In this document: in pieces, positions 1-5,478 of the stretch | How positions within the stretch are numbered: the first letter of the stretch is position 1 | Layout: each line of letters starts with the position of its first letter | DNA from: Alkalibacter sp964582705 | GTDB taxonomy: Bacteria > Bacillota > Clostridia > Eubacteriales > Alkalibacteraceae | Assembly (NCBI GenBank): GCA_964582705.1 | Contig: CAZOTE010000046.1 | Span: forward strand, 1-15,760 | Direction of reading: 5' to 3' | Length of the DNA stretch: 15,760 nucleotides | Notes under the pieces: model-generated | Databases searched by the model: none | What the model was told of the DNA's origin: nothing | Seen by the model: only the letters and a program-made list of their open reading frames with translations | Made by a program: the position numbers and the translations under genes

Positions 1-145
1 ACCATCCTGTTGGTATGAAAAGTGCTGTTATAAGTCCCCAAGCAATAAATGCTCCAATATTCGGCATGATCATTCCGCTTAAGAATCTTCCAAAGCTCTG
101 AATCTTTACCGACATTCCGGATCTGTTTTCCACATTGTCATTCAT
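1..145 (-). CDS. mtlA: Mannitol-specific PTS permease EIICB(A), N-terminal part (truncated by window edge)
   Basis: Only the first 48 codons are inside the window. The visible peptide has a short polar leader, then KIQSFGRFLSGMIMPNIGAF and AWGLITALFIPTGW, the well-known start of the EIIC domain of the mannitol PTS permease. The family imports mannitol across the membrane and phosphorylates it to mannitol-1-phosphate, using phosphate passed from HPr through EIIA and EIIB. The ATG at 143-145 has an AGGAGGT site 7 bases upstream, which fixes the start. Whether EIIB or EIIA domains follow cannot be seen. The gene diverges from a small unknown gene at 322-561 and shares a compact regulatory region with it. 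An extended -10 box sits about 35 bases upstream of the start. Family assignment is very secure; domain composition is inference. Confidence 0.93.
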   Translation of the reverse strand, partial: MNDNVENRSGMSVKIQSFGRFLSGMIMPNIGAFIAWGLITALFIPTGW

Positions 146-179
146 AGTTTATACCTCCTAAAGTTTTTTCTTTAACTGA

Positions 180-188
180 ATTATATCA
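180..188 (-). promoter_or_regulatory. Extended -10 promoter of mtlA
   Basis: Read on the minus strand this is TGATATAAT: a perfect TATAAT preceded by the TGn extension. No good TTGACA-like -35 lies at 16-18 bases, which is typical of extended -10 or activator-dependent promoters. The predicted start of transcription near 173 gives a leader of about 28 bases. Confidence 0.6.
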
Positions 189-219
189 CCGGGTAAATAA
201 CCATATAATCAAAAGTTCC

Positions 220-254
220 TGCAAAACTGTCATAGAAGAGATGACAATTTTACA
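220..254. promoter_or_regulatory. Imperfect palindrome, candidate shared operator of mtlA and the divergent small gene
   Basis: The arms TGCAAAACTGTCAT (220-233) and ATGACAATTTTACA (241-254) pair at 12 of 14 positions around a 7-base spacer. The midpoint, 237, lies about 62-64 bases upstream of the predicted transcription starts of both flanking genes. That is where a class I activator would be expected. The inner core (TTGTCA, 9 bases, TGACAG on the minus strand) partly resembles the MtlR operator known from bacilli, but the half-site spacing differs by about one base, so this is only a suggestion. Confidence 0.5.
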
Positions 255-283
255 GGATGGCATTTTAAGATTCAATTTATTTA

Positions 284-292
284 TGGTATAAT
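284..292 (+). promoter_or_regulatory. Extended -10 promoter of the small gene at 322
   Basis: TGGTATAAT combines a perfect TATAAT (287-292) with the TGn extension. The -35 region is poor at 16-18 bases spacing. The predicted start of transcription near 299 gives a leader of about 23 bases containing the ribosome binding site. Confidence 0.6.
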
Positions 293-321
293 GAAGTACA
301 TAAATCCTTTTGGAGGTTTCC

Positions 322-561
322 ATGTTTGATAGTATTATAAGTATGATCAGCGGCAAATATGACGCATTTACGATAGAAGAATTTGAGAACAAGATTGTAT
401 ATACCCTTGTAAGCAACGACAGGAGCGATTTTGAACATATCAAAAACAGGCTAAAAGAACGTGTCGGCAAAAGCATTTGCCTCAACAGCCTTGATCGTTA
501 TGAAATAGAAGTTATCGATGAGCTCGGCTTCAATAAGATCGTTTTTAAAAAGATCTTGTAA
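322..561 (+). CDS. Small hypothetical protein (79 aa)
   Basis: I do not recognise this protein. The start chosen is the ATG at 322, because GGAGG at 312-316 lies 5 bases upstream; the in-frame TTG at 310 overlaps that site and cannot be used. The product is soluble-looking and mixed alpha/beta in character. It opens with a hydrophobic stretch (MFDSIISMISG), then charged helical segments (IEEFENK, SDFEHIKNRLKERVG), and ends in a beta-like IEVIDELGFNKIVFKKIL. There is no signal peptide, no membrane segment and no cysteine pair (one Cys only). It has its own extended -10 promoter and diverges from mtlA with a palindrome between them, so co-regulation with mannitol uptake is possible but unproven. 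Its stop codon faces that of the following minus-strand regulator with only two bases between. Confidence 0.72.
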   Translation: MFDSIISMISGKYDAFTIEEFENKIVYTLVSNDRSDFEHIKNRLKERVGKSICLNSLDRYEIEVIDELGFNKIVFKKIL

Positions 562-563
562 AG

Positions 564-758
564 TTATTTAGACCAGATCTCCAGCACATCTTTGATCAGC
601 GGAAGATATTTTTCCCCTGATCTTTTTCCATATAGTATCATGCTCAAATAAACCTTGCTTGTGCCTACTTCACTGGCAAGCTGGTTTTGAGTCTTTCCCA
701 ATTCAATAAGCCTCTTTTTTACTTCAATACCAAACGGAGTCAATTTTTGTTCCGCCAT
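564..758 (-). CDS. Small XRE-family HTH protein (64 aa)
   Basis: This is a minimal helix-turn-helix protein. Residues 22-43 (KTQNQLASEVGTSKVYLSMILY) carry the classic XRE pattern: TQNQLA as first helix, VGTSKVYLS as recognition helix, then a YGKRSG wing turn. Nothing else is fused to it. Proteins of this size and type are common Cro-like or phage-type repressors. The ATG at 756-758 has a purine-rich AAGGGGGGA site upstream. It diverges from a second, larger XRE gene with 245 bases between, the arrangement of a bistable repressor pair. No phage structural, integrase or toxin gene is adjacent, so its target is unknown. The fold call is strong; the role is inference. Confidence 0.85.
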   Translation of the reverse strand: MAEQKLTPFGIEVKKRLIELGKTQNQLASEVGTSKVYLSMILYGKRSGEKYLPLIKDVLEIWSK

Positions 759-777
759 AAAACATCCCCCCTTATTG

Positions 778-807
778 ACTATAAGTTACATATACCCCTT
801 TTGTCTT
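778..807 (-). promoter_or_regulatory. Possible promoter of the small XRE gene
   Basis: On the minus strand, TATAGT (778-783) is preceded at 18 bases by AAGACA (802-807). Both hexamers are imperfect. The position fits the downstream ribosome binding site, but the call is weak. Confidence 0.3.
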
Positions 808-884
808 TTCTATACCCACACATAAAAAAGCAACTTTCCTTCTCTTTTTCGCAAAATATTTGAGCTATTATTTTTAATAAAATG

Positions 885-893
885 TGATAAAAT
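885..893 (+). promoter_or_regulatory. Possible extended -10 promoter of the larger XRE gene
   Basis: TGATAAAAT is a TGn-extended -10 with one mismatch to TATAAT and no clear -35. It would give a leader of about 100 bases before the ATG at 1004. The leader holds GATA-rich repeats and two copies of CTATCCT, but no recognisable riboswitch. Confidence 0.35.
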
Positions 894-1003
894 GATAGAT
901 AATAGATAGGTTTTAATGTTTTCATTCTATCCTACACTCGTGAACGTGTCAATTATTTCGTTCTCACAAATGATAAAGCATGACTATCCTGGGAGGTAAT
1001 TAG

Positions 1004-1360
1004 ATGAACAACGAATTTTCCGGCGTGGGAGAAAGACTTCGCCAGTTACTTAAAAAAAACAAGTTAAAGCAAGTGGATGTGTGCCACGCTGCCGGAATAT
1101 CCAAAAATGCCATGAGCAATTACATTAGCGGCAACAGAGTCCCGGATACCAAAGCGCTGTACAAGCTCTCAAGGGTATTTACTGTATCGATGGAGTGGCT
1201 TCTAACCGGCGATGAAAATGTGACCACCATAGCTCTCGGCCAAACCGAAAAAAGCATGCTGGATCTATTCCGCGGCTTGTCCCACGAAGACAGGGAAGAG
1301 ATCATTATGCTTATCGACCTTAAATACCACAGATCCAGAAGTAAAAAAGGAAGCAAATGA
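1004..1360 (+). CDS. XRE-family transcriptional regulator (118 aa)
   Basis: An N-terminal XRE helix-turn-helix domain spans about residues 8-66. The helix pair is at 22-41 (KQVDVCHAAGISKNAMSNY) and is followed by ISGNRVPDTKALYKLSRVF and the usual MEWLLTGD end of the domain. The C-terminal 45 residues form a short helical tail (EKSMLDLFRGLSHEDREEII), as in many CI/SinR-like Bacillota regulators where it mediates dimerisation. A basic end (RSRSKKGSK) follows. There is no peptidase or sensor domain. GGGAGGT lies 7 bases upstream of the ATG. It diverges from the 64-residue XRE gene and precedes radC on the same strand by 164 bases. It probably represses its own and the divergent gene; that is inference from arrangement. 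Confidence 0.88.
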   Translation: MNNEFSGVGERLRQLLKKNKLKQVDVCHAAGISKNAMSNYISGNRVPDTKALYKLSRVFTVSMEWLLTGDENVTTIALGQTEKSMLDLFRGLSHEDREEIIMLIDLKYHRSRSKKGSK

Positions 1361-1412
1361 TTTATACAGGGTGATTTTTTATTTTTGCTCATTCTGATTA
1401 ACTTTTTTATCA

Positions 1413-1445
1413 AAACTTGCTAAGCTTTTAAGTTTATGCAAGTTT
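1413..1445. repeat. Inverted repeat between the XRE gene and radC
   Basis: AAACTTGC (1413-1420) and GCAAGTTT (1438-1445) are perfect 8-base inverted arms around a 17-base AT-rich spacer. With no run of T directly after the right arm it is a poor terminator, so an operator or a loose transcript hairpin is as likely. A second, weaker pair (TATGTC 1469-1474 and GACATA 1491-1496) lies just before the radC ribosome binding site. Confidence 0.4.
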
Positions 1446-1524
1446 ATTCCTTATTATTTTTTGCCTTCTATGTCATATTATGATATCTTAGACATATAAA
1501 AAAATAATTTAACAGGAGATCTCT

Positions 1525-2202
1525 ATGTCGCAAAAAATTCATACTGGTCATAGGCAACGCATGAAAAACAGATATCTCAAAGAAGGGCTGGATCATTTTG
1601 AAGACCATCAAGTTTTAGAAATATTGCTTTTCTTTTCTGTTCCCAGAAAGGACACTAACGAGTTGGCTCACAGGATGCTTAAAGAATTCGGAAGCCTCTC
1701 CACCCTTTTCGAGTCAACACCGGAAGAAATCTCTCGCAGATGCGATGTTACCCAAAATACAGCCGTATTGGTTTCTATGATTCCCTCTTTGGCCAAAAGG
1801 TACTTCAAGGGACGGTGGGGAGAAAAGCCACTTCTCAACAGCTCCACCAAGGCTGGACAGTATGCGGTTTCTCTCTTCACTGGTCTTAAATACGAGGCTT
1901 TTTATATCATTTGCCTGGATTCTCAAAACAAGGCAAGCCATGCAGCCAAAGTGCATGAAGGCACCATAAATGAAGCTCCCGTCTATCCCAGGCTTATCGT
2001 CGAGACGGCCTTAAGGCATCAAGCCAATAGCATAATACTATCCCACAACCATCCCGGCGGAAGCCTCAAGCCCTCCAACGCAGATATAGAAGTCACAAAG
2101 CGGATCATCTCTGCAATGGAAGCAATTTCAATAAAGGTAGTTGACCATATAATAGTGGCAGGCGAGCTCTATTATAGCTTTGCTGAAAATGGCAGGCTTT
2201 AG
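1525..2202 (+). CDS. radC: RadC-family JAB1/MPN-domain protein
   Basis: Full-length RadC/UPF0758 protein of 225 residues. The N-terminal part (about 5-95) is the helix-hairpin-helix-like region beginning HTGHRQRMKNRY. The C-terminal MPN/JAB domain (about 105-225) carries a complete JAMM metal motif: His174, His176, Ser184 and Asp187 in SHNHPGGSLKPSNAD. The motif predicts a zinc-dependent hydrolase, but the biochemical role of RadC is unsettled and the old link to recombinational repair is not well supported. Two local departures from the common family pattern are HNHPGG for HNHPSG and PRL for PRE. The start has an AGGAGA-type site. Chromosomal radC of Bacillota commonly sits beside mreBCD; here it follows an XRE regulator instead and is followed 47 bases later by a YihY-type gene. 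Confidence 0.92.
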   Translation: MSQKIHTGHRQRMKNRYLKEGLDHFEDHQVLEILLFFSVPRKDTNELAHRMLKEFGSLSTLFESTPEEISRRCDVTQNTAVLVSMIPSLAKRYFKGRWGEKPLLNSSTKAGQYAVSLFTGLKYEAFYIICLDSQNKASHAAKVHEGTINEAPVYPRLIVETALRHQANSIILSHNHPGGSLKPSNADIEVTKRIISAMEAISIKVVDHIIVAGELYYSFAENGRL

Positions 2203-2249
2203 AACTTTATGTTAAACTGTAAGTACAATATCTCACGGGAGGTACTCTT

Positions 2250-3125
2250 ATGGTTAAAATCAACAGCCCCAAGAAATTTTTACTGGCCTTGTTAAAACGA
2301 ATAGATGAAGACAATATAGTCGCATTTGCTTATCAACTTACATACAGCTTGCTCCTTGCGGTATTTCCATTCTTAATATTTCTATTCACTTTAATCGGAT
2401 ACAGCGACCTTGACTCCAGTGCCATTTTATCCACTTTGGACAGCTCCCTGCCTGACAACGTATTCAATATGATAAACGACATAGTTACAGATATAGTCGA
2501 CAGCCAAAGAGGAGGGCTTATGTCCTTGTCTGTCTTTCTATCTATATACGCCGCATCCGGGGGGTTCAGAGCTTTTATGAAAGGAACAAACAAGGCACTT
2601 GGCATCAGTGACGAGCGATTTTTGCCACTTAAGTATCTGTTATCTATCTTTTGGGTCATTTTATTTGCACTTACGATACTTTTAGCCTTGATAGGCATAG
2701 TGTTTGGACAGCAGTTGCTCGACCTTGCATCGTATTATTTCCCTGGACTTCCTTTTGAGGGCCTTATAAAATTACTTAGAATCATACTGCCCGTCAGTTT
2801 TATCTTTATTCTTATTTTAGCTTTTTACATATTTGTTCCGGCAAAAAAAGTCAAATTCAGACATGCTTTTCCTGGCGCTATATTTTCTACTTTTACCTGG
2901 ACTGTATTTACATTGGTTTTTCAAAAATACGTAGACAATTTCGCCAACTACTCTCGTTTCTACGGTGCTTTGGGGGCAGTGATAGCTTTGATGCTGTGGC
3001 TTTTGCTGACTTCATTGATTCTACTGCTGGGTGTGGAGTTAAATGCCATGCTAATTGAAACAAAAAATATCGACGATCCGTTTATGTATCCTGTGAAAAA
3101 CATCAAACGAAGGCTCCGAAGATAA
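2250..3125 (+). CDS. YihY/UPF0761-family integral membrane protein
   Basis: A 291-residue polytopic membrane protein with about six hydrophobic segments (roughly 32-52, 90-108, 128-153, 178-197, 209-227, 238-266). It shows the family hallmarks: AFAYQLTYSLLLAVFPFLIF near the start, the SIYAASGGFRAFMKGTNKALG loop, and the C-terminal YGALGAVIALMLWLLLTSL followed by GVELNA. The family was once misannotated as ribonuclease BN (BrkB); no nuclease activity should be inferred, and the true role is unknown. The start is fixed by GGGAGGT 7 bases upstream. It lies 47 bases after radC on the same strand without a terminator, so co-transcription is likely. After the stop there is only a weak AT-rich hairpin (AAGATA/TATCTT, 3119-3143). 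Confidence 0.92.
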   Translation: MVKINSPKKFLLALLKRIDEDNIVAFAYQLTYSLLLAVFPFLIFLFTLIGYSDLDSSAILSTLDSSLPDNVFNMINDIVTDIVDSQRGGLMSLSVFLSIYAASGGFRAFMKGTNKALGISDERFLPLKYLLSIFWVILFALTILLALIGIVFGQQLLDLASYYFPGLPFEGLIKLLRIILPVSFIFILILAFYIFVPAKKVKFRHAFPGAIFSTFTWTVFTLVFQKYVDNFANYSRFYGALGAVIALMLWLLLTSLILLLGVELNAMLIETKNIDDPFMYPVKNIKRRLRR

Positions 3126-3163
3126 AAACTTTTATTATATCTTTAAAAAAGTGGTCTGATAAA

Positions 3164-3192
3164 TTGTTAATGGGGAATTATTGTGATATAAT
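3164..3192 (+). promoter_or_regulatory. SigA-type promoter of the gene at 3241
   Basis: TTGTTA (3164-3169), a 17-base spacer and a perfect TATAAT (3187-3192) make this one of the best promoters in the window. The -10 also carries the TGn extension (TGATATAAT). Confidence 0.7.
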
Positions 3193-3202
3193 TATCAATA
3201 TA

Positions 3203-3216
3203 GTTAAAATTCTAAC
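3203..3216. promoter_or_regulatory. Near-palindrome just after the predicted transcription start
   Basis: GTTAAAATTCTAAC matches its own reverse complement at 12 of 14 positions. It lies a few bases downstream of the expected +1 of the 3241 gene, a typical repressor position. It is AT-rich, so chance remains possible. Confidence 0.3.
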
Positions 3217-3240
3217 AAAACCTTTCAAGGAGGAATTACA

Positions 3241-3594
3241 TTGACAAAAACAGTATCACACACGAAATTCAAAGCATTGCTTGTAGCATACAAGGAGCTA
3301 GATCCGGAAATCTATACCGAACTTTCGAATCATTTCATATCCACCATCAAAAGCCCTTCAGATGTCATTGCTTCATTGGGCGTCAGTGAAAGAAGCGCTA
3401 TTGGCTTGTCATACAGAATAGCCTTGTACAAAAGGTGGTTTAAAGATGCTTCTCTCGAAAAGCTAAACCAAGGCTATCATCTTGGCATAATCGAGATACC
3501 TATCTCCTACGGCAACGAAACAGAATCCTTTATCAAGGATTTTGACGAAATATTCGGTGACCATGTCATTATCGTAAGTACAGAGGAGTTTTAA
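3241..3594 (+). CDS. Hypothetical protein with TTG start (117 aa)
   Basis: I do not recognise this protein. The start is TTG: a perfect AAGGAGG lies 7 bases upstream and there is no ATG in a suitable place. A strong promoter precedes it and a strong terminator follows, so this is a single-gene transcript. The protein is soluble, without signal peptide or membrane segment. Residues about 37-66 (SPSDVIASLGVSERSAIG, then LSYRIALYKRW) have the spacing of a helix-turn-helix (AxLGVSxRxAIxL), followed by basic and aromatic residues. The C-terminal half is more beta-like (GIIEIPISYG, DHVIIVSTEEF) with an acidic stretch. A DNA-binding role is possible but the pattern match is weak. Confidence 0.75.
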   Translation: MTKTVSHTKFKALLVAYKELDPEIYTELSNHFISTIKSPSDVIASLGVSERSAIGLSYRIALYKRWFKDASLEKLNQGYHLGIIEIPISYGNETESFIKDFDEIFGDHVIIVSTEEF

Positions 3595-3608
3595 ATATTT
3601 TTCCACTC

Positions 3609-3647
3609 TTAAAAACCTTCCCTTTGCATCAAAGGGAAGGTTTTTAA
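3609..3647. terminator. Bidirectional intrinsic terminator between convergent genes
   Basis: A perfect 17-bp stem with arms TTAAAAACCTTCCCTTT (3609-3625) and its complement (3631-3647) has a 5-base loop. The A-run and T-run flanks make it work on both strands. It ends the 3241 gene and the minus-strand epimerase gene. Confidence 0.9.
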
Positions 3648-3649
3648 AG

Positions 3650-4303
3650 TTATAGCTTTTTCAACTCCGGAATTATTTCTGTGTAGTCCCCTTTTCCAAA
3701 AAGTGCAGAAGTTCCAAGTACAAACCCCTTTACTCCCTTTAGTGAAAGCTTATGGATTTTTTCAGGAGATATTGCCCCGTCCACGACAAGCTCGTAGGCA
3801 TAGTTTTTTTTCTCTTTGAGCCCAACAAGCTCCTCTATCTTCTCGTCCACGTAATCCAGATACTTTTGTCCTGCAAAACCCGGATTAACCGTCATAATCA
3901 ATATGTAGTCTACTATATTGAGCAGCGGCTTTATCGCTTCTACGGATGTTCCCGGATTGAGAGCTATTCCGCTTTTAACTCCTTTTGCTCTTATGCTGTC
4001 CAAGGTTCTCGCAGCATGTGTATCAGCCTCGGGATGAATATAAATTATATCCGCTCCCTTTTCTGCAAAAAAATCCACATACTTAGAAGGATTTTCAATC
4101 ATAAGATGTACATCTACCAACCTATTTGTAGATTTCCTTATAAATTCAAGGTCTTGAAGTCCCATTCCAAAGTTCGGAACATAGCTGCCGTCCATAATAT
4201 CTACATGGTATACGTCAATATCAGCTTTCTCAAGCTTCGCCACCTCATCCTTGAGCGAGCCATAATCGGCGCACATCATTGAAGCACATAATAATTTTTC
4301 CAT
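3650..4303 (-). CDS. Ribulose-phosphate / D-allulose-6-phosphate 3-epimerase family protein
   Basis: A 217-residue TIM-barrel epimerase. Metal and catalytic residues are visible: His33 and Asp35 in YHVDIMDG, His66 in DVHLMIENP, and Asp175 in VVDGAISPE. The phosphate-binding end GTSALF is at 197-202. Several motifs lean to the AlsE (allulose-6-phosphate epimerase) branch rather than housekeeping Rpe: MTVNPGFAGQ instead of MSVNPGFGGQ, LNPGTS, and GTSALF instead of GSAVF. The substrate therefore may be a hexulose-6-phosphate, though pentulose phosphate cannot be excluded. The start is the ATG at 4301-4303; the ATG 15 bases further upstream lies inside the GAGGAGG ribosome binding site. It is the last gene of a minus-strand run and follows a URO-D family gene by 88 bases, with a -10-like box between. 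Confidence 0.9.
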   Translation of the reverse strand: MEKLLCASMMCADYGSLKDEVAKLEKADIDVYHVDIMDGSYVPNFGMGLQDLEFIRKSTNRLVDVHLMIENPSKYVDFFAEKGADIIYIHPEADTHAARTLDSIRAKGVKSGIALNPGTSVEAIKPLLNIVDYILIMTVNPGFAGQKYLDYVDEKIEELVGLKEKKNYAYELVVDGAISPEKIHKLSLKGVKGFVLGTSALFGKGDYTEIIPELKKL

Positions 4304-4323
4304 TTTAGTCCTCCTCATATTAA

Positions 4324-4365
4324 ATCATTACCCAAACATTATACTATAGAACCAAACGTAATGAT
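4324..4365. promoter_or_regulatory. Regulatory region upstream of the epimerase gene: -10 box within inverted and direct repeats
   Basis: Perfect 8-base inverted arms ATCATTAC (4324-4331) and GTAATGAT (4358-4365) enclose a minus-strand TATAAT. CCAAAC also occurs twice in direct orientation, exactly 20 bases apart (4332-4337 and 4352-4357). No good -35 is seen. The layout suggests an operator around an independent promoter for the epimerase gene. Confidence 0.4.
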
Positions 4366-4391
4366 ATGCTCCAAATCACCTTGTAAGCATG

Positions 4392-5396
4392 TTATTGATT
4401 CTTGAAAACGTCTACTAACGCCAAAAAATTTTCCACTGGTATGTCTTGAGGCATCCTATGAGTAGGCGATGCAATATATCCTCCGTCTTTCCCTAAAATA
4501 GACATGGTTTCCCTTGCTTTAGCTTTTACCTCATCAGGCGATGCATAAGGCAGAAGCCTTTGGGTGCTAATGGCTCCCCAAAAAGCCAAATCTTTACCGT
4601 ATTGGCTCTTAAGCTTTTTTAAATCGTATATTTCTGGCTGTATAGTATTATACACATCTAGTCCAATCTCTATAAAATCCTCCAGTATCAGGTTGTTGTC
4701 CCCACAGGAATGTTGTATTACGACTTTGCCTTTTTTCTTAACCTCTTCATATTGTTTTGCCAGTACCGGCTTAATGTACTTTCGCCACATAGTGGGCCCC
4801 ATTATCAGACCTCTCTGCTGTCCATAATCATCTCCGAAATAAAATCCGTCTATATCATACTCCATGGCTATTTTTATTCTCTTCATGTTAAACTCAAATA
4901 TTTTTTCAAACAGGGCGTAGGTAAACTCCGGATTTTCTATCATATCCATCAAAATATTCATCATGCCTCTTAGCGACCAAGCCCTTTCATATAGATTATA
5001 GCTTATCTTGCAAATTTTAAAGGTGTCCCTCCCATTTGAAAGAGTCTTTTCTATCTCTTGTCGCAAAAGCTCTTCTTGAACTTGGGGAAATTCATACAAA
5101 TCAATGTTCGGGTTCTTATAGATTACATCAACAGGCATTCCAATGTCCTTGTCATGGCCCGTCCTGTCCCAAACAACTCCAAACTCGTCTTGGTAAAAAC
5201 CATCTCTTACCCAGATTCCTCCAGCGTTTAGGTTAATCTTCTCAATATGGTTGTCTGCATAGTCAAAAATCTCATCCGGGGTCATATCAAGCTCTCTGCA
5301 AAGGATTTCAAGTATGTCTTTAGTAAATTCAATGGTGTGGGGAATTTTGTCTGTTCTCTTGTGGTTGATAGCATCAAGAACTCTTTCTTTCTTCAT
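4392..5396 (-). CDS. Uroporphyrinogen-decarboxylase-fold protein (URO-D family, not HemE)
   Basis: A 334-residue URO-D family (COG0407-type) protein. Family features are the N-terminal KKERVLDAINHKRTDKIP, the central FYFGDDYGQQRGLIMGPTMW and WRKYIKPVLAKQYE, the HSCGDN motif at 229-234, and the C-terminal THRMPQDIPVENFLALVD. The HxCG motif (His229, Cys231) is the zinc-binding pair used by corrinoid-linked methyltransferases such as MtaA and MtbA to activate a thiol. That argues against simple porphyrin decarboxylation, and no other haem genes are near. The true substrate is unknown, and no corrinoid protein is in the window. The ATG at 5394-5396 is preferred to the TTG one codon upstream because AGGAG lies 8 bases ahead. 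The neighbouring AlsE-like gene hints at a sugar- or xenobiotic-related role. Confidence 0.85.
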   Translation of the reverse strand: MKKERVLDAINHKRTDKIPHTIEFTKDILEILCRELDMTPDEIFDYADNHIEKINLNAGGIWVRDGFYQDEFGVVWDRTGHDKDIGMPVDVIYKNPNIDLYEFPQVQEELLRQEIEKTLSNGRDTFKICKISYNLYERAWSLRGMMNILMDMIENPEFTYALFEKIFEFNMKRIKIAMEYDIDGFYFGDDYGQQRGLIMGPTMWRKYIKPVLAKQYEEVKKKGKVVIQHSCGDNNLILEDFIEIGLDVYNTIQPEIYDLKKLKSQYGKDLAFWGAISTQRLLPYASPDEVKAKARETMSILGKDGGYIASPTHRMPQDIPVENFLALVDVFKNQ

Positions 5397-5463
5397 CAAA
5401 ATAACTCCTCCCGTTATATAAAAAATTTAATATTTAATTCAATGGGATATCCAACCTCCAAAA

Positions 5464-5478
5464 GAGCCTTTCAGGCTC
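5464..5478 (-). terminator. Weak intrinsic terminator overlapping the DUF697 stop codon
   Basis: On the minus strand GAGCCT, a 3-base loop and AGGCTC are followed by TTTT. The TGA stop of the DUF697 gene lies inside the hairpin. The stem is short, so read-through into the URO-D gene is plausible. Confidence 0.45.

Noticed and set aside
310..321. TTG start four codons before the small gene's ATG
   Set aside because: It overlaps the GGAGG ribosome binding site; the ATG at 322 is correctly spaced.
564..1360. Toxin-antitoxin module made of the XRE proteins and neighbours
   Set aside because: No toxin-like partner overlaps or directly follows either XRE gene; the small gene at 322 converges on the 64-residue regulator rather than sharing an operon with it.
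2250..3125. Ribonuclease BN annotation for the YihY-type protein
   Set aside because: The protein is a polytopic membrane protein; the RNase BN assignment of this family is a known historical error.
3119..3143. AAGATA/TATCTT hairpin after the YihY gene as a terminator
   Set aside because: The stem is short and AT-only in practice, with a 13-base loop, so it is unlikely to terminate.
3752..4282. Open frame of 176 codons on the plus strand
   Set aside because: It lies wholly antisense to the clear epimerase gene, has no ribosome binding site, and its product is rich in Cys, Tyr and Arg in a way typical of antisense frames.
4304..4318. Upstream ATG for the epimerase gene
   Set aside because: It lies inside the GAGGAGG site that serves the ATG at 4303.
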